Shown here one piece after another: positions 43,090-52,222 of a DNA stretch of 64,000 bases. The notes under the pieces are model-generated. The model searched no databases, was not told where the DNA came from, and saw nothing but the letters and a program-made list of their open reading frames with translations. Positions within the stretch are counted from its first letter, which is position 1; the number at the start of each line of letters is the position of its first letter. Both the position numbers and the translations under genes were made by a program. The DNA is from Kitasatospora phosalacinea (GTDB lineage: Bacteria > Actinomycetota > Actinomycetes > Streptomycetales > Streptomycetaceae): the NCBI RefSeq assembly GCF_000716545.1, contig NZ_JNWZ01000032.1, forward strand, positions 12,463 through 76,462, given 5' to 3'.

Positions 43090-43965
43090 CTACCAGTTGC
43101 CCCAGGTGCCGGTGGACCAGACGGCCTGGTCGGAGCCGTTGTAGACCACGAAGTTGCCGTCGTCCTGGACCACGGCGTGGGTGCCCGGGCCGCCCTTGAC
43201 GGGGGTGCCCCAGATGGTCTGGCCGTTGTCGACGGCGTACATGACGATGGCGGCCACGTTGGACGTGGTCTCGACGAAGGCGATGGACTTCGGACGGTTG
43301 GCGGTGTGGGTGGACCACAGGGCGGCCCCGTCGCTCTTGCGGTAGAGGACGACGTTGCCGTCCTGCTGGTTGAGCAGCCACACCGAGTTCGACTTCAGCC
43401 ACGTCCCGGTCGCCAGGCCGCGGCTGGAGTTGAACATGCCGGCCGGGTTGGGGCCGCCGTAGCCGACGGCCACCGAGACGCCGGTCTTGGTCTCCCAGAG
43501 CCCGCGGCCCTGCGCGGTGACGAGCGACACCTGGCCGTCCCACATGGTCAGGTAGGCGCCGGGGTTGTTCCAGCTGCTGGTGCTCCAGACGGCGTTGGCC
43601 TGGGTGTCGCCGCCCTGGCGGTAGACGACCAGGTTGCCGTCGTCCTGCATGGCGAGGTGGGCGCCCGGGTTGTTGTAGGTGCCCGAGGACCAGACGGCGG
43701 GGCCGCGACGGCCGGAGGTGTTGACCAGGTAGAGGACGAGGTTGCCGTCGTCCTGCATGACGAGCTGGGACTCGCCGCTCTGCAGGTACTGGCCGGCGGT
43801 CAGCGCCGAGCCGCCGCGCAGCTGGACGGAGGTCGGGTTCGAGGGCGAGTCGGCGCCGGCCTGGACGGCGGGGGCGGCCAGGGCGATGGCGGCCGCGCCG
43901 AGCAGGACGGCGGTGGCGCGCTTGAAGACTGTCTTCCGCATGTGGCGGAACCCCTCCCGGGTCAT
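43090..43965 (-). CDS. Secreted bulb-type (GNA-like) mannose-binding lectin, copy A
   Basis: A signal peptide (ATAVLLGAAAIALAAPAVQA) precedes two tandem beta-prism II lectin domains. Four QxDxNxVxY sugar-site motifs are present: QDDGNLVLY, QDDGNLVVY, QQDGNVVLY and QDDGNFVVY. The protein ends in VWSTGTWGNW. A start at 43965 (MTREGFRH) matches its paralogue; an ATG at 43941 with GGGAGGGG nine bases upstream is a good alternative. It lies 67 bases downstream of copy B and has its own copy of the 16-base palindrome. It probably binds mannose-containing glycans outside the cell. Confidence 0.85.
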   Translation of the reverse strand: MTREGFRHMRKTVFKRATAVLLGAAAIALAAPAVQAGADSPSNPTSVQLRGGSALTAGQYLQSGESQLVMQDDGNLVLYLVNTSGRRGPAVWSSGTYNNPGAHLAMQDDGNLVVYRQGGDTQANAVWSTSSWNNPGAYLTMWDGQVSLVTAQGRGLWETKTGVSVAVGYGGPNPAGMFNSSRGLATGTWLKSNSVWLLNQQDGNVVLYRKSDGAALWSTHTANRPKSIAFVETTSNVAAIVMYAVDNGQTIWGTPVKGGPGTHAVVQDDGNFVVYNGSDQAVWSTGTWGNW

Positions 43966-43976
43966 GGGTGCACGGT

Positions 43977-43992
43977 GTTGTGCGCGCACAAC
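43977..43992. promoter_or_regulatory. Lectin palindrome, copy A
   Basis: GTTGTGCGCGCACAAC is a perfect 16-base palindrome. On the minus strand it overlaps a TAAGTT -10-like element and lies 11 bases before the lectin start. The identical site precedes copy B. Confidence 0.68.
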
Positions 43993-44032
43993 TTACTCAT
44001 CCGCCGGGACGTCCCTCCGAGGGGGCCGGCGG

Positions 44033-44911
44033 TTACCAGTTGCCCCAGGTGCCGGTGGACCAGACGGCCTGGTCGGAGCCGTTGTAGGCGACGAAGTTGC
44101 CGTCGTCCTGGACCACGGCGTAGGTGCCGGGGCCGCCCTTGGCCGGGGTGGACCAGACGGTCGTCCCGTCCTTGGTGGACCACGTGGTCAGGGCGCCCCT
44201 GGACGAGGTGTCCGAGACGTACAGGACGGTCGGCGGGCGGTTGGCGGTGTGGCTGGACCACAGGGCGGCACCGTCGCGCTTGCGGTAGAGGACGAGGTTG
44301 CCGTCCTGCTGGTTGACCAGCCACACCGAGTTGGACTTCAGCCACATTCCGGCGGTCATGGTGCGGCCGCCGGCCCTGATGACGTCGTCGCGGCTCGGGC
44401 CGCTGTCGGTGCTGCCCGTCCTGCAGACGCCGGTGCGGTTGTCCCAGATGATGTGGTTGTCGCTGCTGTTCAGCTTCAGCTCACCGTCGAAGAACATCGC
44501 CCAGGCGCCGGTGTGGTTCCAGGTTCCGGTGCTCCAGAGGACGTTGGCCTGGGTGTCGCCGCCCTGACGGTAGAGGACGAGGTTGCCGTCGGTCTGCATG
44601 ACCAGGTGGGCGCCCCAGTTGTTGTAGGTGCCGGTGCTCCAGACGGCGGGGCCGCGCTGGCCCGCGTCGTTGACCAGGTAGAGCACCAGGTTGCCGTCGT
44701 CCTGCATGACGAGCCGGGTGTCGCCGCTCCGCAAGTCGTGACCGGCCGTCAGCTGCGCGCCGCTGTCCAGCCGGATGACCTCCGGGAGTTCCGCGTCGGC
44801 GGAGGCAGGGGCGGCCGGGGCGGCCAGGGCGATGGCCGCCGCGCCGAGCAGGACGGCGGTGGCGCGTTTGAAGGCTGTCTTCCGCAGGTGGCGGAACCCC
44901 TCCCGGGTCAT
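44033..44911 (-). CDS. Secreted bulb-type (GNA-like) mannose-binding lectin, copy B
   Basis: This is the paralogue of the next lectin downstream. The signal peptide region and the last 30 residues are nearly identical, while the middle is more diverged. It also has four QxDxNxVxY motifs (QDDGNLVLY, QTDGNLVLY, QQDGNLVLY, QDDGNFVAY) in two domains. The second domain contains an insert with CRTGSTDSGP and a single cysteine. At the position of the internal ATG of copy A this gene has CTG, so the ATG at 44911 is the likely start. Copy B follows a phosphotransferase gene at 27 bases. Confidence 0.85.
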   Translation of the reverse strand: MTREGFRHLRKTAFKRATAVLLGAAAIALAAPAAPASADAELPEVIRLDSGAQLTAGHDLRSGDTRLVMQDDGNLVLYLVNDAGQRGPAVWSTGTYNNWGAHLVMQTDGNLVLYRQGGDTQANVLWSTGTWNHTGAWAMFFDGELKLNSSDNHIIWDNRTGVCRTGSTDSGPSRDDVIRAGGRTMTAGMWLKSNSVWLVNQQDGNLVLYRKRDGAALWSSHTANRPPTVLYVSDTSSRGALTTWSTKDGTTVWSTPAKGGPGTYAVVQDDGNFVAYNGSDQAVWSTGTWGNW

Positions 44912-44922
44912 GGGCGCACGGT

Positions 44923-44938
44923 GTTGTGCGCGCACAAC
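44923..44938. promoter_or_regulatory. Lectin palindrome, copy B
   Basis: GTTGTGCGCGCACAAC, identical to the site at 43977-43992. It directly abuts the TAA stop of the upstream phosphotransferase (44939-44941). The match between copies extends to GGCGGATGAGTAA on the minus strand. Confidence 0.68.
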
Positions 44939-45763
44939 TTACTCATCCGCCCGGAGTGCCTGCTCGGTGGGGGTGCGGTAGCAACGACCTTGGCCCGACG
45001 GGCCGGTGAGGTCTCCCGGCGGTGGCGGCGGTGCGGTGCCCGCGGATTCCGCGCCGCCTCCCCCGGCCGCCGTCGCCGCGCAGGCGCGGACCAGGGCGAC
45101 GGCCGCGTCCAGCCGGGCGTGGCTGGCGGGGTCGAGCACCGGGTCGGCGGCGCGGCGGGCGCGGGCCCGGGCGAGGTGGTCGGCGGTGAGCGGGGGGAGG
45201 GCGCGCAGCAGGGGGACGAGGAGGGCGGGTGCGGCGTCGGCGAATTCGGGCATGCCGAGCAGGGCTTGGGCGAGGACGAGGGCGCTCGTCGCGCGGTCCA
45301 GGCCGGGGTCGCCCTCGGTGGCGGTGGCCCAGTCGATGACGACCGGTCCGCCTGCGGCGAGCAGCACGTTCTCGGGGTGCAGGTCGAGGTGCAGCAGCCG
45401 GTCGCCGGGCCGGGCGGCGGTGCGCGGCGGGACGGCGTGCAGGCGCAGCAGCAGGTCGGCGAGGATCCGCCCGGCGGCGTCGGGTGCGACCGCGCCGGTG
45501 GTGACGGCCCGCGCCAGGGTGGGGCCCTCCAGCCGTTCCATCAGCAGGTCGGTGGGCCGCTCGCCGGGCCGGGCGGCCGGCACCGGGTAGCCGTGCCCGG
45601 CCAGGTACGCCATCAGTCCGGCCTCGCCCCGGGCGTCGGCCCACGCGGCGGCCGGGTCGCGGTAGCGGCGCAGCACCCACCCGCCGGGCAGCGCGAAGAC
45701 GTCCGCGGTGCGGCCGGTGCCGAGCAGTTCGCCGGGCGGCTCACCGGGGCGGGGCGCGTTCAC
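44939..45763 (-). CDS. Aminoglycoside-phosphotransferase-like kinase
   Basis: A 274-residue kinase-fold protein. The catalytic loop is LLHLDLHPENVLLAAGG, and the metal-binding aspartate is in PVVIDWATATEGDPGLDRA. The N lobe is compact (GRTADVFALPGGWVLRRY). Similar proteins phosphorylate small alcohols or are annotated as choline or aminoglycoside kinases; its substrate is unknown. The GTG at 45763 has no good ribosome-binding site and the start is uncertain. The last codons and stop run into the lectin promoter. It is divergent from a second phosphotransferase gene. Confidence 0.75.
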   Translation of the reverse strand: MNAPRPGEPPGELLGTGRTADVFALPGGWVLRRYRDPAAAWADARGEAGLMAYLAGHGYPVPAARPGERPTDLLMERLEGPTLARAVTTGAVAPDAAGRILADLLLRLHAVPPRTAARPGDRLLHLDLHPENVLLAAGGPVVIDWATATEGDPGLDRATSALVLAQALLGMPEFADAAPALLVPLLRALPPLTADHLARARARRAADPVLDPASHARLDAAVALVRACAATAAGGGGAESAGTAPPPPPGDLTGPSGQGRCYRTPTEQALRADE

Positions 45764-46168
45764 CGGCGGGCCGCCGCGGCGGGGGCCGGCGGCCGCAGCC
45801 GCTCCGCCTCCGCCGGTTCCAAGCTCCGGACGCACTCGGACACGCCGTCCCCCCGTTCCTCGTGCCGGTAGGTACGTCCGGCGTGCCGCCCCGGTTCCCC
45901 GCCGCGACGGAGCCCGTCCGGGCGGGGGTCGCGGCCCGCTCGTCGCCCGGGACGGGACCGACGTCGATCCGGACGCCCGACCACCACTCGGGCGGCGGGC
46001 CGGTGCCGTGGTTCGAACGGGTGGGCGGCCTCCGGTCGGCCTTGCGGCGGTCACGGGCCGGCCCGCGCCCGAGGACGGCAGACGGCCCGGTGGAAGCGCT
46101 CGGAGGTTTCGGGCCGGTCCGTCGGGGAGGGGAGGGAGGGGAGGGGTGACGCCGCGCGGGGCCCGGGC
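45764..46168. other. Intergenic region between divergent phosphotransferases
   Basis: About 400 GC-rich bases. The only element I can support is the -10 of the rightward gene, given separately. Frames on both strands lack starts and protein-like patterns. Confidence 0.4.
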
Positions 46169-46174
46169 GACAAT
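46169..46174 (+). promoter_or_regulatory. -10 element of the APH(3')-like gene (leaderless)
   Basis: GACAAT ends six bases before the ATG at 46181. There is no ribosome-binding site in between. Confidence 0.5.
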
Positions 46175-46180
46175 GGCCGG

Positions 46181-46969
46181 ATGTTCGCTCACGTGCCCGA
46201 GGTCGAGGTCGAGGTCCCGCCCGCCGTCGTCGAGTTGGCCGCCGGCGCGCCGATCGCCGTGGTGTGGCGCAACCAGCTGCAGGGGCTGACGTTCCGGCTC
46301 GGTGACGGGCCGGGGCGGCGGTTCGCCAAGTGGGCGCCGGCCGGCAGCTCCGCCGACCTCGCGGTGGAGGCCGAACGGCTGGGCTGGGCGGGGCGGTTCA
46401 CCACCGTCCCGGAGGTGCTGGGCCTGGGCGGCGACGAGAGCGGCAGCTGGCTGCTGACGGCGGGCCTGCCGGGCCGCTCCGCCGTGGACGAGGAGCTCAG
46501 GCGGGAACCCGCGACGGCCGTCCGGGCGGTCGGCGAGGGCCTGCGGGCCTTCCACGAGGCGCTGCCGGTGGCCGGCTGCCCGTACGCGTGGTCCGCGTCG
46601 GGGCGGGTGGCCCGGGCCGCCGAGCTGCGCCTCGACCCGGCCAGCTGGCACCCGGACCTGCGCCGGTACGGCACGGTGGAGCGGGCGTTGGCGGTGCTGG
46701 CCGATCCGCCGCCGGTGGACGTCGAGGTGGTCTGCCACGGGGACGCCTGCGCGCCCAACACCCTGGTCGGCGACGACGGCCGCTTCTCGGGCCACGTCGA
46801 CCTGGGCGCCCTGGGCGTCGCCGACCGCTGGGCCGACCTCGCGGTGGCGTCCTGGAGCACGGTGTGGAACTACGGCCCGGGCTGGGAGCGTCCCCTGCTG
46901 GAGGCGTACGGCGTCCGGGAGGACGCCGAACGGCTCGCCTACTACCGCCTGTTGTGGGGCCTGACGTAG
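46181..46969 (+). CDS. APH(3')-like phosphotransferase
   Basis: A 262-residue kinase of the aminoglycoside 3'-phosphotransferase type. The catalytic motif is VVCHGDACAPNTLV (HGD at 186-188), and the metal-site motif is GHVDLGALGVADRWADLAV (Asp at about 207). Both follow APH(3') enzymes closely, including the phrase GVADRWxDLA. The lysine in RRFAKWAP would bind ATP. It could give low-level aminoglycoside resistance, but many chromosomal members act on other substrates. The message appears leaderless. There is no sign of a mobile element around it. Confidence 0.8.
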   Translation: MFAHVPEVEVEVPPAVVELAAGAPIAVVWRNQLQGLTFRLGDGPGRRFAKWAPAGSSADLAVEAERLGWAGRFTTVPEVLGLGGDESGSWLLTAGLPGRSAVDEELRREPATAVRAVGEGLRAFHEALPVAGCPYAWSASGRVARAAELRLDPASWHPDLRRYGTVERALAVLADPPPVDVEVVCHGDACAPNTLVGDDGRFSGHVDLGALGVADRWADLAVASWSTVWNYGPGWERPLLEAYGVREDAERLAYYRLLWGLT

Positions 46970-47038
46970 CGGCCGGTGGCACCATGTCGGGTGCCGCCCG
47001 ACGGCGGGCCGGCGAGCACCAGACGAGGAGTCGGGGAC

Positions 47039-47530
47039 ATGGGTCGGAAGTTCGTGGTCAAGGAGCGCCTCTTCGCGGTCGGCGACGACTACTGGGTCGA
47101 GGACGAGCACGGCGAGAAGGCGTTCCTGGTGGACGGCAAGGTGCTGCGGCTGCGCGACACCTTCGAACTGCAGGACACCGAGGGCAACACGGTCGCCACC
47201 ATCCGGGAGAAGGTGGTGACCGTCCGCGACGCGATGAAGATCGAGAACGCGGACGGGGACGTGGTCGCGACCGTCCGCAAGAAGCTGTTCACCCCGTTCC
47301 ACGACAAGTACCACGTGGAGCTGGAGAACGGCGGCGAGTACGAGGTCCACGGGGACCTGCTCGACAAGGAGTACACCGTCAAGGGCGACGGCCACCGCCT
47401 CGCCGAGGTCTCCCGCAAGTGGTTCCGGATCCGCGACACCTACGGCGTGGAGGTCGAGGACGGCGCCGACGTCCCGCTGATGATCGCCATCGCGGTCTGC
47501 CTGGACCGCCTGGTCGAGCACAACGACTGA
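47039..47530 (+). CDS. LURP-one-related (LOR) family protein
   Basis: A 163-residue protein with a twelve-stranded Tubby/scramblase-like fold. It begins MGRKFVVKERLFAVGDDYWV and contains the repeated strand pairs DTEGNTVATIREKVVTVRDA and DGDVVATVRKKLFTPFHDKY. Function in bacteria is unknown; the fold binds phospholipids in eukaryotes. The ATG at 47039 follows GAGGAG by eight bases. It may be cotranscribed with the kinase gene 69 bases upstream. Confidence 0.83.
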   Translation: MGRKFVVKERLFAVGDDYWVEDEHGEKAFLVDGKVLRLRDTFELQDTEGNTVATIREKVVTVRDAMKIENADGDVVATVRKKLFTPFHDKYHVELENGGEYEVHGDLLDKEYTVKGDGHRLAEVSRKWFRIRDTYGVEVEDGADVPLMIAIAVCLDRLVEHND

Positions 47531-47628
47531 GCCCCGCCGCCGCCCCCTCCGCCCTCCGGCCCGTGCGCTATGTTGTGCCGGTCCTCGGCACGGGGCCGGC
47601 AGGCGGACAGGCAGGAGGGGCGGGGCGG

Positions 47629-48051
47629 ATGAACGACATCCTTCACCAGCTGGGGTACGCGGCGGCGTACGGTGCGGTCGGCCTGGTGCTGCTGCTGCTC
47701 GGCGTGCTGCTGGTCGACGCGCTGACGCCGGGCGAACTGCGCCGGCAGATCTGGATCGAGCGCAACCGCAACGCCGCCGTGGTGCTCAGCTCGGCGCTGC
47801 TGTCGATCGGCGCGATCGTGTTCACCGCGGTGATGTCGACCTACCAGGAGTTCGTCAAGGGCCTGGTCGCGGCCGCCGTGTTCGGCCTGTTCGGCCTGCT
47901 GCTGATGGCGGTCTCGTTCTGGGTGCTCGACCTGGTCACGCCCGGCAGGCTGGGCGAGCTGCTGGTCGACGGCGAGCCGCACCCGGCGGTCTGGGTGACC
48001 GCCTCCACCAACCTGGCCGTGGCGGCGATCGTCTCCGCCGCCATCTACTGA
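47629..48051 (+). CDS. DUF350 membrane protein
   Basis: A 140-residue protein with four membrane helices, matching the DUF350 family (YjfL-like). The first helix is AYGAVGLVLLLLGVLLVDAL, and the loop TPGELRRQIWIERNRNAAVV is characteristic. In the last helix TNLAVAAIVSAAIY ends the protein. The ATG at 47629 follows AGGAGGGG by eight bases. A TATGTT element at 47569 may be its -10. The function is unknown; homologues are encoded near spermidine-synthase-like and membrane-stress genes. Confidence 0.8.
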   Translation: MNDILHQLGYAAAYGAVGLVLLLLGVLLVDALTPGELRRQIWIERNRNAAVVLSSALLSIGAIVFTAVMSTYQEFVKGLVAAAVFGLFGLLLMAVSFWVLDLVTPGRLGELLVDGEPHPAVWVTASTNLAVAAIVSAAIY

Positions 48052-48070
48052 CCGGCCCCGCCGGCCGCGT

Positions 48071-48120
48071 GCGAAAGGCCCGGCGCCCCCGCGTACGAGC
48101 GGGAGCGCCGGGCCTTTCGC
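48071..48120. terminator. Bidirectional terminator between DUF350 gene and purA
   Basis: Arms of 22 bases (48071-48092 and 48099-48120) match at all but one position around a six-base loop. The stem begins GCGAAAGG and ends CCTTTCGC, giving T-tracts on both strands. It is the best intrinsic terminator of the window. Confidence 0.82.
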
Positions 48121-48130
48121 CGTCCGCGGC

Positions 48131-49519
<1,389 letters not shown>

Positions 49520-49540
49520 TTACCTGAGGAAGGACCGGTC

Positions 49541-50356
49541 GTGTCGTCGCTGTCCACGCCCGTATCCCGCCCCCCGGAGGACGCCGGGGGCCCCGGGCCG
49601 CTGCTGGTGCTGCTCGACCCCTCGGCGCGGGAGGCCGACGGGGAGTCGGTGCGGATCGCCAAGGACGTGCTGTGCGGCGGTGCCGACGTCAAGGTCGCGC
49701 TGCCCGAGAGCCCGTCCGAGCTCGACCGGGTGCTGGCGCACCGGGGGCGGCGCCGGGCCGTGGTGATCGGGTCCGACCAGGCGTTGCAGCGGGTGCTCCA
49801 GGCCCTGCACCGGCAGCGGGAGTTGGACACCGACCCGGTGGGCCTGGTGCCGGTGGGCGGGCCGGTGGCCACCGCCACCGCCCGGCTGCTCGGGGTGCCG
49901 GCCGAGCCGGTCGCGGCGGCCCGCGCGGTGCTGGGCGGCACCGCCCGGCGGCTCGACCTGCTGCTGGACGACGGCGGCGGCGTGGTGCTGGCCGAGGTGC
50001 GCTTCACCGGCCCGCGCCAGGGCCGGACGGGTGGTTGGCGTTCGCTATGGGCGAAATTGGCTGCGGCCGAGCAGGCGAGCCCCTCCGGTGTGGAGGAGCT
50101 CCGGATCGAGGCCGACGGCCGCCTGCTGGCCGACGTCCACCAGCGGGTGCGCCACCTGCGGGTGGCCATGGCCGACGGCGAGATGGAGCTCGTCCTCGAC
50201 CTCGACGGCCGCCCGCTGCGCCACCGGGCCGGCCGGCTCACCGTCGCCGGGCGCGACTTCGGCTACGAGGCGGATGGCTGCCCGGTCGGCCCGGTCCGCC
50301 ACCGCACCTGGACGGTCCGCCCGGACTCCTGGCGGCTGCTGCTGCCCGCGGCCTGA
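49541..50356 (+). CDS. Diacylglycerol-kinase-like protein
   Basis: A 271-residue protein of the DagK/LCB-kinase fold. Its N-terminal part is GPLLVLLDPSAREADGESVR and continues as a Rossmann-like half (VLAHRGRRRAVVIGSDQALQ). The second half is beta-rich (RHLRVAMADGEMELVLDLDG). The usual GGDGT nucleotide motif is replaced by VIGSDQAL, so catalysis is doubtful; it may be a binding-only member. The GTG at 49541 follows GAGGAAGGACC. It sits between purA and purF without a clear functional link. Confidence 0.7.
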   Translation: MSSLSTPVSRPPEDAGGPGPLLVLLDPSAREADGESVRIAKDVLCGGADVKVALPESPSELDRVLAHRGRRRAVVIGSDQALQRVLQALHRQRELDTDPVGLVPVGGPVATATARLLGVPAEPVAAARAVLGGTARRLDLLLDDGGGVVLAEVRFTGPRQGRTGGWRSLWAKLAAAEQASPSGVEELRIEADGRLLADVHQRVRHLRVAMADGEMELVLDLDGRPLRHRAGRLTVAGRDFGYEADGCPVGPVRHRTWTVRPDSWRLLLPAA

Positions 50357-50537
50357 GCGCCGTCGGGCCCCGCCGGTCACCCAGGGTGAGCAGGCTCACG
50401 TTCGTCCGTCCGTCCACCGTGCGAAAGCCTGATGACAAGGGCGTGAAGGCGCACCCCCGCTGTGCGAAAAGCTGGTAAGAGGCGGTATCTACGCGCGTAC
50501 CCGGAGGCTGCCATCAGGCCGTTCGCCCAGGCTGCCC

Positions 50538-50543
50538 TAGACT
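50538..50543 (+). promoter_or_regulatory. purF -10 element
   Basis: TAGACT ends seven bases before the purF GTG. The intervening CGGAGAC has a partial ribosome-binding site, so the message is either leaderless or has a minimal leader. Confidence 0.55.
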
Positions 50544-50550
50544 CGGAGAC

Positions 50551-52131
50551 GTGCCACGTGGTGACGGACGACTCAACCACGACCTCCTCCCCGGCGAGAA
50601 GGGCCCCCAGGACGCTTGCGGCGTCTTCGGTGTCTGGGCTCCCGGCGAAGAGGTCGCGAAGCTCACGTACTTCGGCCTCTATGCCCTGCAGCACCGCGGA
50701 CAGGAATCCGCGGGCATCGCAGTGAGCAACGGCTCCCAGATTCTCGTCTTCAAGGACATGGGGCTTGTCTCCCAGGTCTTCGACGAGACCTCCCTGGGGT
50801 CGCTGCACGGGCATATCGCCGTCGGACATGCCCGCTACTCGACCACCGGGTCCTCGGTCTGGGAGAACGCCCAGCCGACCTTCCGCGCGACCGTTCACGG
50901 ATCGCTGGCCCTCGGCCACAACGGAAACCTGGTCAACACCGCCGAACTCGCGGCGATGGTCGCCGAACTGCCGGGCGAGGAGCACGTCTCCCGCTCCGGC
51001 CGGACCGCGGCCACCAACGACACCGACCTGCTGACCGCCCTGCTGGCCGGCCACCCGGACCTGACGATCGAGGAGACGGCCCGCAAGGTGCTGCCCGGCG
51101 TCAAGGGCGCCTTCTCGCTGGTCTTCATGGACGAGCACACGCTCTACGCCGCCCGCGACCCGCAGGGCATCCGCCCGCTGGTGCTCGGCCGGATCGAGCG
51201 CGGCTGGGTGGTGGCCTCCGAGACCTCCGCCCTCGACATCGTCGGCGCCAGCTTCATCCGCGAGGTGGAGCCCGGCGAGCTGATCGCCATCGACGAGAAC
51301 GGCATGCGCACCTCGCGCTTCGCCGAGGCCAAGCCCAAGGGCTGCGTCTTCGAGTACGTCTACCTGGCCCGCCCGGACACCACCATCGCCGGCCGCAACG
51401 TGCACCTCTCCCGGGTGGAGATGGGCCGCAAGCTGGCCGCCGAGTCCCCGGTCGAGGCCGACCTGGTGATAGCGACGCCGGAGTCCGGCACCCCCGCCGC
51501 GATCGGCTACGCCGAGGCCAGCGGCATCCCGTTCGGCTCCGGCCTGGTGAAGAACGCCTACGTGGGCCGCACCTTCATCCAGCCCAACCAGACCATCCGC
51601 CAGCTCGGCATCCGGCTCAAGCTCAACCCGCTCAAGGAGGTCATCCGGGGCAAGCGCCTGGTGGTCGTGGACGACTCGATCGTCCGCGGCAACACCCAGC
51701 GCGCGCTGGTCCGGATGCTGCGCGAGGCCGGTGCCGCCGAGGTCCACATCCGGATCTCCTCGCCGCCGGTGAAGTGGCCGTGCTTCTTCGGCATCGACTT
51801 CGCCACCCGCGCCGAACTGATCGCCAACGGCCTGTCGGTCGAGGAGATCGGCCGCTCGCTGGGTGCGGACTCGCTGGCCTACATCTCCATCGACGGGATG
51901 ATCGAGGCCACCAAGCAGCCCAAGGACCAGCTCTGCCGGGCCTGCTTCGACGGCGAGTACCCGATGGAGCTGCCCGACCCGGCGCTGCTCGGCAAGCTCC
52001 TGCTCGAGGCCGAGATCGCCGGTGGCCAGGCCAAGCAGCCCGTCCGCGGCAGCAAGCAGACCAGCGACCTCGACGGCGTGCAGTCGCTGCTGGGCGGAGC
52101 CGGCGCGGCGGACGCGCTGCGACGCCCGTAA
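50551..52131 (+). CDS. purF: Amidophosphoribosyltransferase
   Basis: The first committed enzyme of purine synthesis makes 5-phosphoribosylamine from PRPP and glutamine. The catalytic cysteine follows a propeptide at Cys23 (DACGVFGVW), so self-processing is expected. The glutaminase half shows YGLYALQHRG-type sequence and GHARYSTTG; the PRPP loop is VVVDDSIVRGNTQRALV. Cysteines in KGCVFEYVYLA, WPCFFGIDFA and LCRACFDGEYP match the ligands of the structural 4Fe-4S cluster found in the Bacillus enzyme. At 526 residues it is normal. purM follows after 91 bases. Confidence 0.95.
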   Translation: MPRGDGRLNHDLLPGEKGPQDACGVFGVWAPGEEVAKLTYFGLYALQHRGQESAGIAVSNGSQILVFKDMGLVSQVFDETSLGSLHGHIAVGHARYSTTGSSVWENAQPTFRATVHGSLALGHNGNLVNTAELAAMVAELPGEEHVSRSGRTAATNDTDLLTALLAGHPDLTIEETARKVLPGVKGAFSLVFMDEHTLYAARDPQGIRPLVLGRIERGWVVASETSALDIVGASFIREVEPGELIAIDENGMRTSRFAEAKPKGCVFEYVYLARPDTTIAGRNVHLSRVEMGRKLAAESPVEADLVIATPESGTPAAIGYAEASGIPFGSGLVKNAYVGRTFIQPNQTIRQLGIRLKLNPLKEVIRGKRLVVVDDSIVRGNTQRALVRMLREAGAAEVHIRISSPPVKWPCFFGIDFATRAELIANGLSVEEIGRSLGADSLAYISIDGMIEATKQPKDQLCRACFDGEYPMELPDPALLGKLLLEAEIAGGQAKQPVRGSKQTSDLDGVQSLLGGAGAADALRRP

Positions 52132-52142
52132 CCGTGCGCACC

Positions 52143-52191
52143 GCCCCCGGCACGGGCCGGGGGCACCCCTCCCGGCCGCGGCCGGGGGAGG
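52143..52191 (+). other. Paired hairpins between purF and purM
   Basis: A nine-base-pair hairpin (GCCCCCGGC, 52143-52164) is followed by a second GC stem (about 52168-52191). They occupy most of the 91-base gap and may act as a partial terminator or an RNA-stability element between the two cistrons. Confidence 0.5.
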
Positions 52192-52222
52192 CGGCACCAC
52201 CACTTCGAAAGGGCCACACCGA

